The translations under genes were made by a program, and so were the position numbers. A stretch of 64,000 nt of DNA. It comes from Populus alba (taxonomy: Eukaryota > Streptophyta > Magnoliopsida > Malpighiales > Salicaceae). The stretch is taken from NCBI RefSeq assembly GCF_005239225.2, contig NC_133302.1, positions 14,603,991-14,667,990 of the forward strand, written 5' to 3'. The notes under the pieces were generated by a model. It saw only the letters and a program-made list of their open reading frames with translations, searched no databases and was not told the DNA's origin. Below are positions 24,914 through 35,094 of the stretch, one piece after another. Position 1 is the first letter of the stretch. Every line of letters starts with the position of its first letter.

Positions 24914-24927
24914 GATGCCCCCTCTTT
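24914..24927 (-). other. Polypurine tract
   Basis: Sense-strand AAAGAGGGGGCATC directly precedes the 3' LTR (TGTTGTAACC..). This is the expected primer for plus-strand DNA synthesis and supports the minus orientation. Confidence 0.75.
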
Positions 24928-25065
24928 ATAATGCTTACGGAGCAAGGGTTTTGCGCAGTAAGTTTTATAAAGATAATCCAATTTGAACTCTCGAAACTGA
25001 TCTGGTCGAAGGTTGATCGATCTGAAACTCTTTCTTTACAGCAAACCTCTTCAGCCTAAAACATT

Positions 25066-26692
25066 GGGATCCCATCTGGCGACCTCCTTTGACAACTATC
25101 AAAATACGAGATCCCTTCTGGCGATCTCCTTTAATCAACTTGGAACCCCATCTGGCGATTCCTATATAAAATATGAGATATGAGGTCCCATCTGGCGACC
25201 TCTAAATAGTGAAACACGAGATCCCTTCTGGCGATCTCAAACAACTTGGAATCCCATCTGGCGATTTCTTTTAACCAACATGAAATACAAGGTCCCATCT
25301 GGCGACCTCCAAATAGTGAAACACGAGATCCCTTCTGGCGATCTCCTTTAATCAACTTGGAACCCCATCTGGCGATTCCTATATGAAATATGAGATATGA
25401 GGTCCCATCTGGCGACCTCTAAATAGTGAAACACGAGATCCCTTCTGGCGATCTCAAACAACTTGGAATCCCATCTGGCGATTCCTTTTAACCAACATGA
25501 AATACGAGGTCCCATCTGGCGACCTCCAAATAGTGAAACACGAGATCCCTTATGGCGATCTCCTTTAATCATCTTGAAATCCCATCTGGCGATTCCTTTT
25601 AACCAACATGAAATACAAGGTCCCATCTGGCGACCTCCAAATAGTGAAACACGAGATCCCTTCAGGCCATCTCCTTTAATCAACTTGGAATCCCATCTGG
25701 CGATTCCTTTTAACAAACATGAAATACAAGGTCCCATCTGGCGATCTTCAAATAGTGAAACACGAGATCCCTTCTGGCGATCTCCTTTAATCAACTTGGA
25801 ATCCCATCTGGCGATTCCTTTTAACAAACATGAAATATAAGGTCTCATCTGGCAACCTCCATAATAGTGAAATACGAGATCCCTTCTGGCGATCTCAAAC
25901 AACTTGGAATCCCATCTGGCGATTCCTTATTACTCAACATGAAATATGAGGCCCCATCTGGCGACCTCCAAATAGCGAAACACGAGATCCCTTCTGGCGA
26001 TCTCCTTTAATCATCTCGGAATCCCATCTGGCGATTCCTTTTAACAAACATGACATATAAGGTCCCATCTGGCAACCTCCACAATAGTGAAATACAAGAT
26101 CCCTTCTAGCGATCTCAAACAACTTGGAATCCCATCTGGCGATTCCTTATTACAAACATGAAATATAAGGTCCCATCTGGCAACCTCCACAATAGTGAAA
26201 TACGAGATCCCTTCTGGCGATCTCAAACAACTTGGAATCCCATCTGGCGATTCCTTATTACCAACATGAACTATGAGGTCCCATCTGGCGACCTCCAAAT
26301 AGCGAAACACGAGATCCCTTCTGGCGATCTCCTTTAATGAACTCAAAATCCCATCTGGCGATTCCTTTTAACAAACGTGAAATATGAGGTCCCATCTGGC
26401 AACCTCCACAATAGTGAAATACGAGATCCCTTCTGGCGATCTCAAACAGCTTGGAATCCCATCTGGCGATTCCTTATTACCAACATGAAATATGAGGTCC
26501 CATCTGGCGACCTCCAAATAGTGAAACACGAGATCCCTTCTGGCGATCTCCTTTAATCAACTCGGAATCCCATCTGGCGATTCCTTTTAACAAACGCGAA
26601 ATATGAGGTCCCATCTGGCGACCTCCACAATAGTGAAATACGAGATCCCTTCTGGCGATCTCAAACAGCTTGGAATCCCATCTGGCGATTCC
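25066..26692 (-). repeat. Tandem array of 45 hairpin modules (15 A-B-C triplets) in the 3' untranslated region
   Basis: Each module is two 6-base arms around a 9-base centre. Read on the plus strand, the arms are GAGGTC/GACCTC (A), GAGATC/GATCTC (B) and GGAATC/GATTCC (C), with centre CCATCTGGC (A and C) or CCTTCTGGC (B). The order A-B-C is kept through all 15 triplets, about 108 bp each. In sense RNA the centre GCCAGAUGG can fold on: a bulged G, a CC/GG pair and an AGAU or AGAA tetraloop. Twenty-nine modules pair perfectly and 16 have arm changes. Tandem repeats in this position are known from Ogre/Tat elements. The 184-codon frame across the array (25348-25902) is a by-product of the repeat period. 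Confidence 0.95.
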
Positions 26693-26723
26693 TTATTACC
26701 AAAGCTGATATATGTCGTTCCTC

Positions 26724-27010
26724 CTACGGGCAGGGTTTGAAAGCTATTATCTTCTCTTCTTGTTGTTCTAGAATCAACTCAATGATTCTTTCTTCGTCCA
26801 CAATCTTGTTGGAATGCACTAAGATCTCCTCCTGTAACGATAAAAAACAAACATGCAATGATTTATGATTAGATGCAATGCATGCATTCGTACCTGGTTT
26901 GAAACATAGGCCCCATCATCTTCTTCTAGTTCATGAAGCTCTTTCTTAACACGAGCTTGCTTTTGAAGCCGTATGCTGGATTCATCTCTCGTGTTGCCTC
27001 TTTTTATTGA
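26724..27010 (-). CDS. Candidate small spliced reading frame downstream of gag
   Basis: On the sense strand an open stretch 27010-26894 encodes an acidic, helix-prone segment (..KKELHELEEDDGAYVSNQ). It ends at CAG|GTACG, and 62 bp later TTACAG|GAG starts 26831-26724 (EEILVHSNKIVDEERIIELI.., ending FKPCP and stop). The codon phase is kept across the putative GT...AG intron (26832-26893). Ogre elements are known to carry an intron, though in the protease-polymerase region. There is no in-frame ATG start and 62 bp is short for a plant intron, so this may be a remnant tail of a lost longer protein or an untranslated region. Confidence 0.35.
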
Positions 27011-27843
27011 TCATATTCTTGGAGAAGAAGTCTTTGACTTTCTTCAAGTGGTTCTTTTCTCAAAATGTATGACTTGTCATTGCCTTTTTGTCATGCTTTT
27101 GTCAAATGCTTTTTCTTTTTTTTTTAAATCTACGGGCTCTCATCTTGCTTTGAAAAATATGTAAAACTTTTCATGAAATATCTTTTATTGCCCCCAGTGT
27201 GGAGTGTGATCCTAGTCCGGGTTTTTATAAAGGAGAAATTCATTCTGGCTTAAATGGGATCACCAACGATAAACTCTTTAGAAAGTGAAAGGAAAATGAA
27301 TTTTTCTCATTTCAAAATGCACATTGTTAGAATTGATAAACTCTATTTTTATCTTGAAAGAAGTTTACAGGTGATTTATCAATTCATTATGCTATCCAGA
27401 GGTATAGTTGTACTTCAGGGGTAGCTTTTCTTAAATTTCATCTTTGACCGATTTATGATACTTTCTTTGTAACCACTCATCTTTGTTTAAAAAGGTGCAT
27501 AATCTCATCATTTATTTAAAGAAAAGGTGGGCTCAAAGACAAATACAAAATCTAGCTGACATCATGAGCCCTGATTGTCAACTAGAGAAAATAAAAGCAA
27601 ATAAAAACAATGACAAAAGCATGCTAAGGCAAATAAAGTCGGTTAACTTCAGGAACTTCTTGGGTCACCCCATTCTGAAACTTCTCTACTCGCGTAAAAA
27701 GGTCTTGGTAGAGACTTCTTCTAGTGTGTGGACAATCAACCGTAGCAGCGCTTCATCTTCTCCCCCACGTGTGTTTCCTTGTCATCTCTTTCGATCTTAC
27801 CTTCTTCATTATTGACAATTCTTGACCAAGGTTTTCCAGCCCT

Positions 27844-29274
27844 TTATCCACTACTACTTGCGTCATGACTAGGCGATGGTTTTGAATTGATGTTGGGTGG
27901 TTCTTCAAATGACACCCATCCTATCTTGATGAGTTCCAACAACCTTTTCTTGAAAGCATAGCACGTTTCAAGACCATGCCCGGGGATACCAGCATGGTAC
28001 TCGCAAGCCAATTCGGGCTTGTACCAGATAGGGAATGGTGGTTGTAGTGGTAATGTGGGGATAGGAGCTATTTGTCCAATGCTTAGTAGCTTGGCATATA
28101 TGTCCTTCAAAGGCATGGGTAATGGTGGTAGTTGTTCTAAAATGTATCTTGTGTTTGGTCTTTGATGGTTGTTGTGGTTGTTTGACTGGTTATTTTCTCG
28201 ATTAGGGGAAAAAGGTTTGTTAAAGTTTATGTGGGCCACATGAGAGGTAGGTATTTGTGGGTTATATGAATCTGTTATCTTGCTATTGGACCCCCCTTCA
28301 AAGTTGTTAACGGGACCTTCCATTTTTCTTCCAATAAAACCCTTCGTCTGCAATGGCTCAATTATGCGTCCAGTTTTAATCCCTTGCTCTATTCTTTCCG
28401 CTATGCGTACAACATCATAGAAATGCTGAGCTGAGCTACCCATTAAATGCTCATAGTAGGGTGCCTTGAATGTATTGGCGAACAAAGTCACCATCTCCGT
28501 TTCTATTAAAGGGGGTTGGACATGCATTGCCTCATCCCTCCACCTTTGCACGTATGCCCTTACTGACTCTTGGCTTCTTTTCTCCATTGACATTAGACTT
28601 GTTCGATCCGGAGCGATTTCCATGTTGAACTTGTACTGCTTAAGGAAAGCTTCCACCAAGTCTCTCCAGCTCCTGATCCTGACATTATCTAACCTCATGT
28701 ACCAGCTCAAAGCAGATCCCGTGAGGCTATCTTGAAAGAAATAGATAAGCAATTTATCATCACGGATTACCTCTGCCATTTTGTTGCAGTAAGATCGAAG
28801 ATGAGTGTTTGGGCACTCCAAGCCGGTGTACTTAATGAAATCGGGTATCCTAAAATCCTTGGGCACCACAATGTTCGGTACCAGACATACTTCGGCTGCT
28901 CGCATAGGGTCAAACCAGTCATTACCCTCAACTGCCCTTAATCTTTCTTCCAAAGCAAATAGCTTGTCCTGGTCCATCAAACTGGGAGACCTATTATCCG
29001 GGGTTAAGTCAACAGTGATTGGAGGATGAGTTGGCTGGATAAGGGTGATAGGCACGAAATGTTGTTCATTGGCCGAGTTTGCCCCCGGGTTTTGAGATGC
29101 TTGAGGGACGTGAGCTGTTGGCGCTCCGTCAGGTGGTTGTGCTGATATTCCCTCCCCATTCTTAGCTCTTAGAAGTTGCTCGAGTAGATCGGTCAGCCGA
29201 GAAACTTCATTTTTCACGGATTCCAAATCGGTCTGGTAGTGTGACTCTAAGTGAGCTCTTTCTTCGTTTTCCAT
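27844..29274 (-). CDS. gag: Gag polyprotein of the LTR retrotransposon
   Basis: An intact 476-residue frame starting MENEERAHLES. Residues 1-45 are coiled-coil-like (SVKNEVSRLTDLLEQLL). Next comes a Pro/Gln/Asn linker, then a Retrotrans_gag (PF03732-type) capsid domain at about 135-300, with FIKYTGLECPNTHLRSYCNK, SLTGSALSWYMRL and SWRDLVEAFLKQY, and then ERIEQGIKTGRI. A basic/Asn-rich stretch follows. Near the end C424-X2-H-X5-H-X4-C438 (CEYHAGIPGHGLETC) is a CCHC-related zinc-binding motif as seen in this gypsy group. Gag forms the cytoplasmic particle that packages element RNA. No protease or polymerase follows. It is the only long uninterrupted frame in the window, which supports a young insertion. 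The ATG is the first in frame, about 540 bp inside the 5' LTR. Confidence 0.93.
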   Translation of the reverse strand: MENEERAHLESHYQTDLESVKNEVSRLTDLLEQLLRAKNGEGISAQPPDGAPTAHVPQASQNPGANSANEQHFVPITLIQPTHPPITVDLTPDNRSPSLMDQDKLFALEERLRAVEGNDWFDPMRAAEVCLVPNIVVPKDFRIPDFIKYTGLECPNTHLRSYCNKMAEVIRDDKLLIYFFQDSLTGSALSWYMRLDNVRIRSWRDLVEAFLKQYKFNMEIAPDRTSLMSMEKRSQESVRAYVQRWRDEAMHVQPPLIETEMVTLFANTFKAPYYEHLMGSSAQHFYDVVRIAERIEQGIKTGRIIEPLQTKGFIGRKMEGPVNNFEGGSNSKITDSYNPQIPTSHVAHINFNKPFSPNRENNQSNNHNNHQRPNTRYILEQLPPLPMPLKDIYAKLLSIGQIAPIPTLPLQPPFPIWYKPELACEYHAGIPGHGLETCYAFKKRLLELIKIGWVSFEEPPNINSKPSPSHDASSSG

Positions 29275-29815
29275 TCTTGAACTGGACCGGGTTTGGTGGA
29301 CTCTGGATGTGGGACCTATGTTTCACAATCTGCCGTGCATAATAAAATGCGTGAATCAAAATGTGATGCACAACTGATGTGCGATGAGTATAACATTGCA
29401 AACAAAGATACATAACCTAAGGACAAGCTCTATTTAATAAGTGAGAGTGGGTAGTTTTTCTATCTGGTCTTCAAGGGTCTCATATCTGCCCAGTGACGTT
29501 CTTCGTAAAGACAGTATGGGGGCGTTGCAAGGAACAGTTAAGACACGTATGCCCACCATTACTAAGCAGGCACTCAGATATGAGTTGGGTGTTTCACGCA
29601 TTTAAACCCTGACCAATAGTCTTAGGGTAAATCGCTAATTCCCCACTTAACTTAAAGCTTGTGTGTGCTTCTCAAAATAAAAGCAAGTGATGCATGAGAC
29701 AATTTTATACAATGCATAAATAATACGCGTAAAATAAAAAACAAATATGAAAATAAACGGAAAGGCATATTAACAATAAAACACACGAAAACAAAAACAA
29801 AGCTTAGTCTACAAG

Positions 29816-29834
29816 GTCCCCAGTGGAGTCGCCA
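29816..29834 (-). other. Primer-binding site, tRNA-Arg type
   Basis: Sense TGGCGACTCCACTGGGGAC begins three bases (GAA) after the 5' LTR. It complements the 3' end of a plant tRNA-Arg whose acceptor strand ends ..CGGAGTCG plus CCA, with one difference from the tRNA I recall. Use of tRNA-Arg is a known trait of Ogre elements. Confidence 0.75.
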
Positions 29835-31081
29835 TTCTGTCGCACGTGTGCGGCGTCGCGGCGAAAAAATATATGGTTGTTCCATTTTCTTATCTACAAT
29901 GTAAATCTATCTATATCTATTTGGTAAATATGGGGAGACAAGAAAACATTGTCTTTGATCGGTGAAAAATGGAATGGGAGTCGCCACCTAGTATTTTGGT
30001 CACTAGGAACCCTAACTGGTCTCAGAGATCGGGTACGGGGACTGGTTGCGTAAAGGGAAGGTATCAGCACCCCAAAAACGCCTTACCTAAGGTAAGCTGC
30101 ATTGTTTGATTGTCTGATAAAAACTAAGGTGTTATTGTACTTCTAGTCGTTGGTCTGTCTATGGTTCAAGAAAAATCCTCCTCAGTAAGAAAGTCTTTTA
30201 TCTTATCGGGTAAAATCCTAACCGTTCAAACGTCTATACCAAAAAAATATTTAGGAATACGTTTTACGTATAAATTCGTAATCCCAATTAAAAGGAAAAC
30301 AAAAAGATTTTTTAGAATTTTTGAAATATTGGCCTAGTTCTCATGGCTTAAATAAACTGGTTATCAAAGCCAAAATGCATGCTAATACATATATTGTTTT
30401 GAAAATTTCCTTTGTTGTGTGAAAATATGAGGATATAATATTTATATATATATATATTGGAGAGACTAGGCCGTATTTTAAAAACAAAAAAACATTTTTT
30501 TTGGAAAATATTATTTTTTATATGTTTTAACAAAAATCGGGTATTTTAATACTGGGTTTGTATTCTTACGGTATAAAAATACAAACCAATATTATTCCAC
30601 CCTAAAAACAAAATGCAGTAAAAATCAACAATATTTTTAAGGACTTTTGGAAATTTTTTGAAAGCAAAAACATTTTTTATTTCGAAAATCTTTGATGTTT
30701 TGACGAAAACCAGGTATTTTAATACCGGATTTGTATCTTTACAGTATAAAAATACAAACCAGTATTGATCAAAATACAGTAACAAAATTGTGAAAATCAC
30801 ATATTTTTCAAAATAATTTTTTTTTTTTGAAGAATTTTTATTTTTAATAAAAAAAAGTTTTTAAGTTGGATCCCGTTCGGCCCATATGGCTGGGCTTGAC
30901 CCAGCAGGCCTAACCACTGGCCCAAGCCAGTGTCCTGGGTGGAAGCTCACGCGTGCATCCTTAATATCATATACAAATGGTATTTTTCAAGTGAATTAAA
31001 ATTCACTTTGAACAGTAAAAAATGCAAAACGAAAACCACGCACATTAACATGCAAAAGAAGACACACATAGTAACATATGG

Positions 31082-31117
31082 TACTGTTCAAGTGAATTAT
31101 AATTCACTTGAACAGTA
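31082..31117. repeat. Perfect 36-bp palindrome in LTR 2
   Basis: Copy of the LTR 1 palindrome; the 42-bp one-mismatch palindrome follows at 31127-31168. Confidence 0.95.
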
Positions 31118-31745
31118 ACATTTGCATTTCACTGTTCAAGTGAATTATAATTCACTTGCACAGTGAAAATGCTAAAGGAAATCACCTTCACAGAGACGCA
31201 AAACGCTTACCTGGACGTGGAACCGAAAGGAGCGAAGACGATGCCGAACACTCACAGTGATGCTGGTGGCGGTGGAGAGGAAACCAATGAGGGCTCACGG
31301 TGGTTCTGGCAGTGGCTGGTTTGGCGGTGGCGTTGCTGCAGCTCCTCTTCCTCTTCCTTGCTGTTTTGGCGCTGTTCTTCTCTTTATTTCCTTTGCTCCC
31401 TCTGTCAACAATGTTCTTCCCTCTCTGCAGCTGCTTCGTGGAGGTGCTGGTGGTGGCGATGCGGTTGGTCAAACGTCCGTGTTGATGGTGCTGCAGCGGA
31501 GGTTGGTGGCTCCAAACGACGGTTCTCAACGGTCCGGTGACTTCTCGGGTCGTGCTCGGTCTTGGTTTTCTCTAAGCTCTCCCACGGTTTCTGTAATCTT
31601 CCCCTCCCCCTGGTTCTGTTTCTTTGAGTTTTAAGTATTTATTCCTTTAGTTCAACGGTTTCTCTCTCCTTCAGTTTCTTTCTCTCTTTTGGTCTCGGTT
31701 TTTTTTCCTTCTTTTCTCCTCCCGTGCTTCAAGTCTCTCCACTTT

Positions 31746-31754
31746 CTTTTATAG
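31746..31754 (-). promoter_or_regulatory. TATA box of the 5' LTR
   Basis: CTATAAAAG on the minus strand. The predicted start is some 30 bp further on (about 31715), which leaves a leader of about 2.4 kb before gag. Confidence 0.65.
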
Positions 31755-32794
31755 GCGGGCAAAGGAGCGGGGCTGCATGGGCAGCGTGGGGAGCAGAACA
31801 AGGTGGGTTGAGCTGGGGCAACGTGGGGGGCAGCGCCGGTCGGCTGGTCGGTGAGCGTGGTCGATCATGGCGTGGCCCTCCTGGCTTCGCGTCGTCCGAG
31901 GTGCATGGGCTTGGTATGTCAGCGCACGCGAGGAGAGAGGGGCACCGACTGATTAAACAAAGGTTTTCGTCCATGCTGCTGCACGTTCGGGGGAGGAAGA
32001 AAGAAAGGGGAACAGTGCCGTTCAAAACGGCACCGTTCGGTCTTTCTTTTTTCTTTTTTTTTATGTATGAAACGGCGTCGTTTCGGAGAAAACGCGCCGT
32101 TTCATTTAAAAATGGCGCCAGAACGCGCCCAATTTCGAATTTAGCCCTCAATCATCTTTGTTCATTTCAATTGAGTCCCTGCCAATTTCGGTCCTCGCCC
32201 CCATAGTTGGCCGCGTTTTTAACCTTGGTCTTTGGCCTCTGATTTATGCAATTAAGCCCTCAATTGATCAATAAACTTCCAATTTCTTCAATTACGCCCC
32301 TGAATCAATTCAAAACAGCCCCCTATATTGACCCGCTTTTTTCAAATTGGTCCCTGGTTTCGGATTTTCACAATTAAACCCCTAATTGGCCATTAAACTT
32401 CAATATTTATGCAATTAAGCCCCTGATTTGACCCAAAAAATTCCTAAAAAATATATTTTGGCCCCAGAACTTAAATTTCTTCTAATTAAAGCCCAAATTG
32501 ACTTAAAATCGATTTTTCTTGCAATCAAATCCTCTATAAATTCAAATAAAAATCCAATTAAGTCCATAAACATCCAAATTTGGGCTTTTCTCCTCCAAAA
32601 ATTCAAATTTTCCTTCTCAACGAGGCTCTCATCCTTCAAGAATATATTGTCAAAAATCCATCTTTGTATTTTTTAACCTCCTTGACCGATTTTTCTGACA
32701 ATTTGCTGAGCGCTTCTGCCTCCTGTTATTTTTCTAACCTCCTTCGGCTATTTATTTTATTTCAATTATGGGGACCCAAAAATGGGTTACAACA

Positions 32795-32799
32795 AAAAT
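32795..32799. repeat. Target-site duplication AAAAT (right)
   Basis: Exact partner of 21948-21952. Confidence 0.9.
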
Positions 32800-34785
32800 A
32801 TAATAAAAAATTCATTGGTCAAATTTTGAGACATGTCATGTAAAATGTTAGGGGCAATCCCTCTTTCTAAATTCTAAAAAATTCTTTTTTAATCTTGGTG
32901 AACTTGAAAAAATGTAAAATCTCATTTATTTTTTCTTTTTGAATCCTAAAATGTATCGTCTTCCAAATGAGTCTTAAAAGGGTAAAGTCTTATTTCAAAC
33001 CCTCTTCTTGAACCCTTTTCATATCCTTTCTAGTCTTAAAAATTTTAAGGGGAAGAAATCTTGCTTATAATATACCCAAGATGAGAATTAAATGATTTGA
33101 TAAATAGTATGCATTTTGTGTCATGATCCCACTATTTTTTTCTTTAAGGTTAACCTCATGATTTTCCTATTAAATAATGGTTTCGAATAAGGCTAATATT
33201 TATCAACATGGAAAATATGGATTTGAGATAAAGAAAAGCCGTCTTTGGTATATCTTTCATAAATAAAACATATACATTGCAGTCCTATTTTAAACCTTAA
33301 TATCTTTTGAATAAAAACCTAAGATGGGGCAAGTGTTGGAAATTCTCCCAAATAAAAAGGAAAGAAAAGTTAGCAAAAGAAAAGGAATAAAAAAAAAAAA
33401 AAAAGCTCTCATAAATGTCTGTAGTGATGGCACAAAGTCCTTAATTAAATACCAAATATCAACGTCAAAAAAATGAGATAAAATTTAGAGAATTGAGATT
33501 AAAATGAGATCGATCACTAAAATATCAAAATCAAGATAACAAGCTCAAAAGGTCTGCACAATTGAATAAGTGACATATGTCTTTACACTGATAAACATCA
33601 TTTGACCCTTATATATTATATATTTTTAATAAGCATAAACCTTAACCTACATTATGTGCTTTCAAAAATCCTTTCTTATCAAAAGCAATTTGTTTGTATT
33701 GATAAGTCTTTAGCCTTTAACAAGAAGAAAGATGTTTATTAAGTAAAATTATTGCATATCATTTTTTAAGACCTTGAATCATGAATTTTCACCAATGAAT
33801 GAGAAATCAACATAAAATAGAGCATGGTGTCTTTCATTTTTGAAAGCCAAAACTTTCCTTTAGGATCAAACCTTTTTTCTCAAAATAACACTCCATTTAT
33901 AAAAGAATTCATTTTAGTCAATTACAACTAAATGTTAGGATAACCATTCTTTTTCAACCAGCATTCATTTCATTATACACTAATAAAAACACCCAAGATT
34001 ACATCTTAGCATTTGAATGACATGTTTCTAGCTTTTGACTAAGAAATCATTTTTTTTTCATTTAGTAAAAACACTTTAGAATTAATATCTCAATGATTTC
34101 ATTTCAATGATTGTACTTATCCAAATATAATCATTAAGGTTTGTGACTTGGACTTGAAACATGAAAGATGCAAAAATAAAATGTTTTACAATATAATTTT
34201 CTCATTTGACTTAGTTCCTAAAGTTCTTGATAAAAATGATGATGACAATGATATATGTCTCATGTTGGTTTCCAAAAAAAAGCATAGCAAGATTACTTTG
34301 GGGGGTGTAATTATGTTTGTTGGAATCCATGACAATAGCTAAATGATAATTTGGAGAACTCCATCATAAGTATTGAATGATAGAGGAAATAGTTTTGTTA
34401 TGATGAAAAGTGAGCAAAGACGAATAAATATACTTTACCGCTCTTAAAGGTAATTTTAGAGGGCAAATAAAGCTTCAAACATAAAAACCATTGACAACAT
34501 CAAACATAAAAGGTCATAGAACTGAATTGCTTAGAAATCAAATTTAAATGAGCCTAATGTTGTGGTCAATTGTGTGATCTACAATAAAGGTTTAAAGTGA
34601 TGCGAGGAAGTTCGTACATTTCATTTAGGATACTCATTTTAAATTTCATGTTGAGAATGGTTACCAAATAATTTTGACCCACCATTATATAAATTTCATA
34701 ACAAGGTTAGTCACCTCTCAATTAGATCACTTTTAAACTTATCAGTCACGATATTATTTTTATAAAAAACTCATTTATTCATTGC
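32800..34785. other. AT-rich repeat-like DNA, no gene recognised
   Basis: No readable protein longer than about 65 codons. The wording (short CTTTT/AAAAG phrases, recurrent CCTTTTAAAA) resembles decayed retroelement untranslated sequence continuing into the arrays at 34790-35400. Confidence 0.4.
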
Positions 34786-34789
34786 AACT

Positions 34790-35060
34790 TTTATTTTTCA
34801 AAAAACTAACCAATTTGATGGCATATTCATTTTAAAAAGCCCAATAATTTGATGTCATTTTCCTTTAAAGATCACCAATCTAATGACAACTTCCTTTTAA
34901 AAAGTCCAATAATCCATCCTAATGACCTTTTCCTTTTAAAACCCATCAATCTAGTGGTAACTTTCTTTTAGAAAAATCCATCAATCTAATGGCACTTTTG
35001 TCTTAAGAAAACAATCAATTCAATGGCAATTTTCTATCAGTTAACACTCCATTTCAAAGT
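34790..35060. repeat. Degenerate tandem array, unit about 35 bp
   Basis: Five to six irregular repeats of CCAATCTAATGGCAACTTTCCTTTTAAAA-like units (34800, 34845, 34875, 34905, 34945, 34980, 35020), each much diverged. Confidence 0.6.
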
Positions 35061-35094
35061 TAAATCCGTTAGTCCTAGGACAATTTTCTTTTGA

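Larger units (their letters stand above)
21953..32794 (-). mobile_element. Complete gag-only LTR retrotransposon, Ogre/Tat-like Ty3/gypsy derivative
   Basis: A 10.84-kb unit with two LTRs, each TG...CA, perfect AAAAT target duplications, a primer-binding site next to the 29838 LTR and a purine tract next to the 24913 LTR. Both of these and the gag frame place the sense strand on minus. The 4.9-kb interior has an intact gag (29274-27844), a small possibly spliced frame, a 45-module hairpin array and no protease, reverse transcriptase, RNase H or integrase. The tRNA-Arg-type primer site, very long LTRs and a tandem-repeat 3' untranslated region are traits known for the Ogre/Tat lineage, hence the assignment. 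It must rely on polymerase from another element (the gag-only class has been called TR-GAG). LTR near-identity means recent insertion. Confidence 0.9.
29838..32794 (-). repeat. LTR 2 (5' LTR of the element)
   Basis: A 2957-bp partner of 21953-24913. By eye the two differ by about three substitutions (for example 22192 T versus A, 24350 C versus T) and some 15-20 one- or two-base changes in homopolymer runs. It drives transcription toward lower coordinates. Confidence 0.97.

Noticed and set aside
25348..25902. 184-codon minus-strand frame with repeating SRVSLFGGRQMGP-like peptides
   Set aside because: It arises because the hairpin repeat has a period compatible with an open frame. It has stops elsewhere in the array and no domain. 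The nucleotide-level pairing explains the conservation better.
25066..26692. CRISPR-like array
   Set aside because: Plant nuclear DNA. The spacers are themselves repeated, three alternating repeat types occur, and no cas genes are present.
27483..27815. 110-codon plus-strand frame antisense to the retrotransposon
   Set aside because: It is on the antisense strand of the element between gag and the small spliced frame, with no recognisable motif.
24914..27843. Search for protease, reverse transcriptase, RNase H or integrase in the retrotransposon interior
   Set aside because: No catalytic motif (such as a YxDD box or an integrase HHCC/DDE pattern) could be read on either strand, so the element is called gag-only.
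29816..29836. Possible tRNA-Arg gene because of the tRNA-like 3' end
   Set aside because: Only the acceptor-end complement is present, right beside the LTR. There are no D, anticodon or T arms, so it is a primer-binding site.
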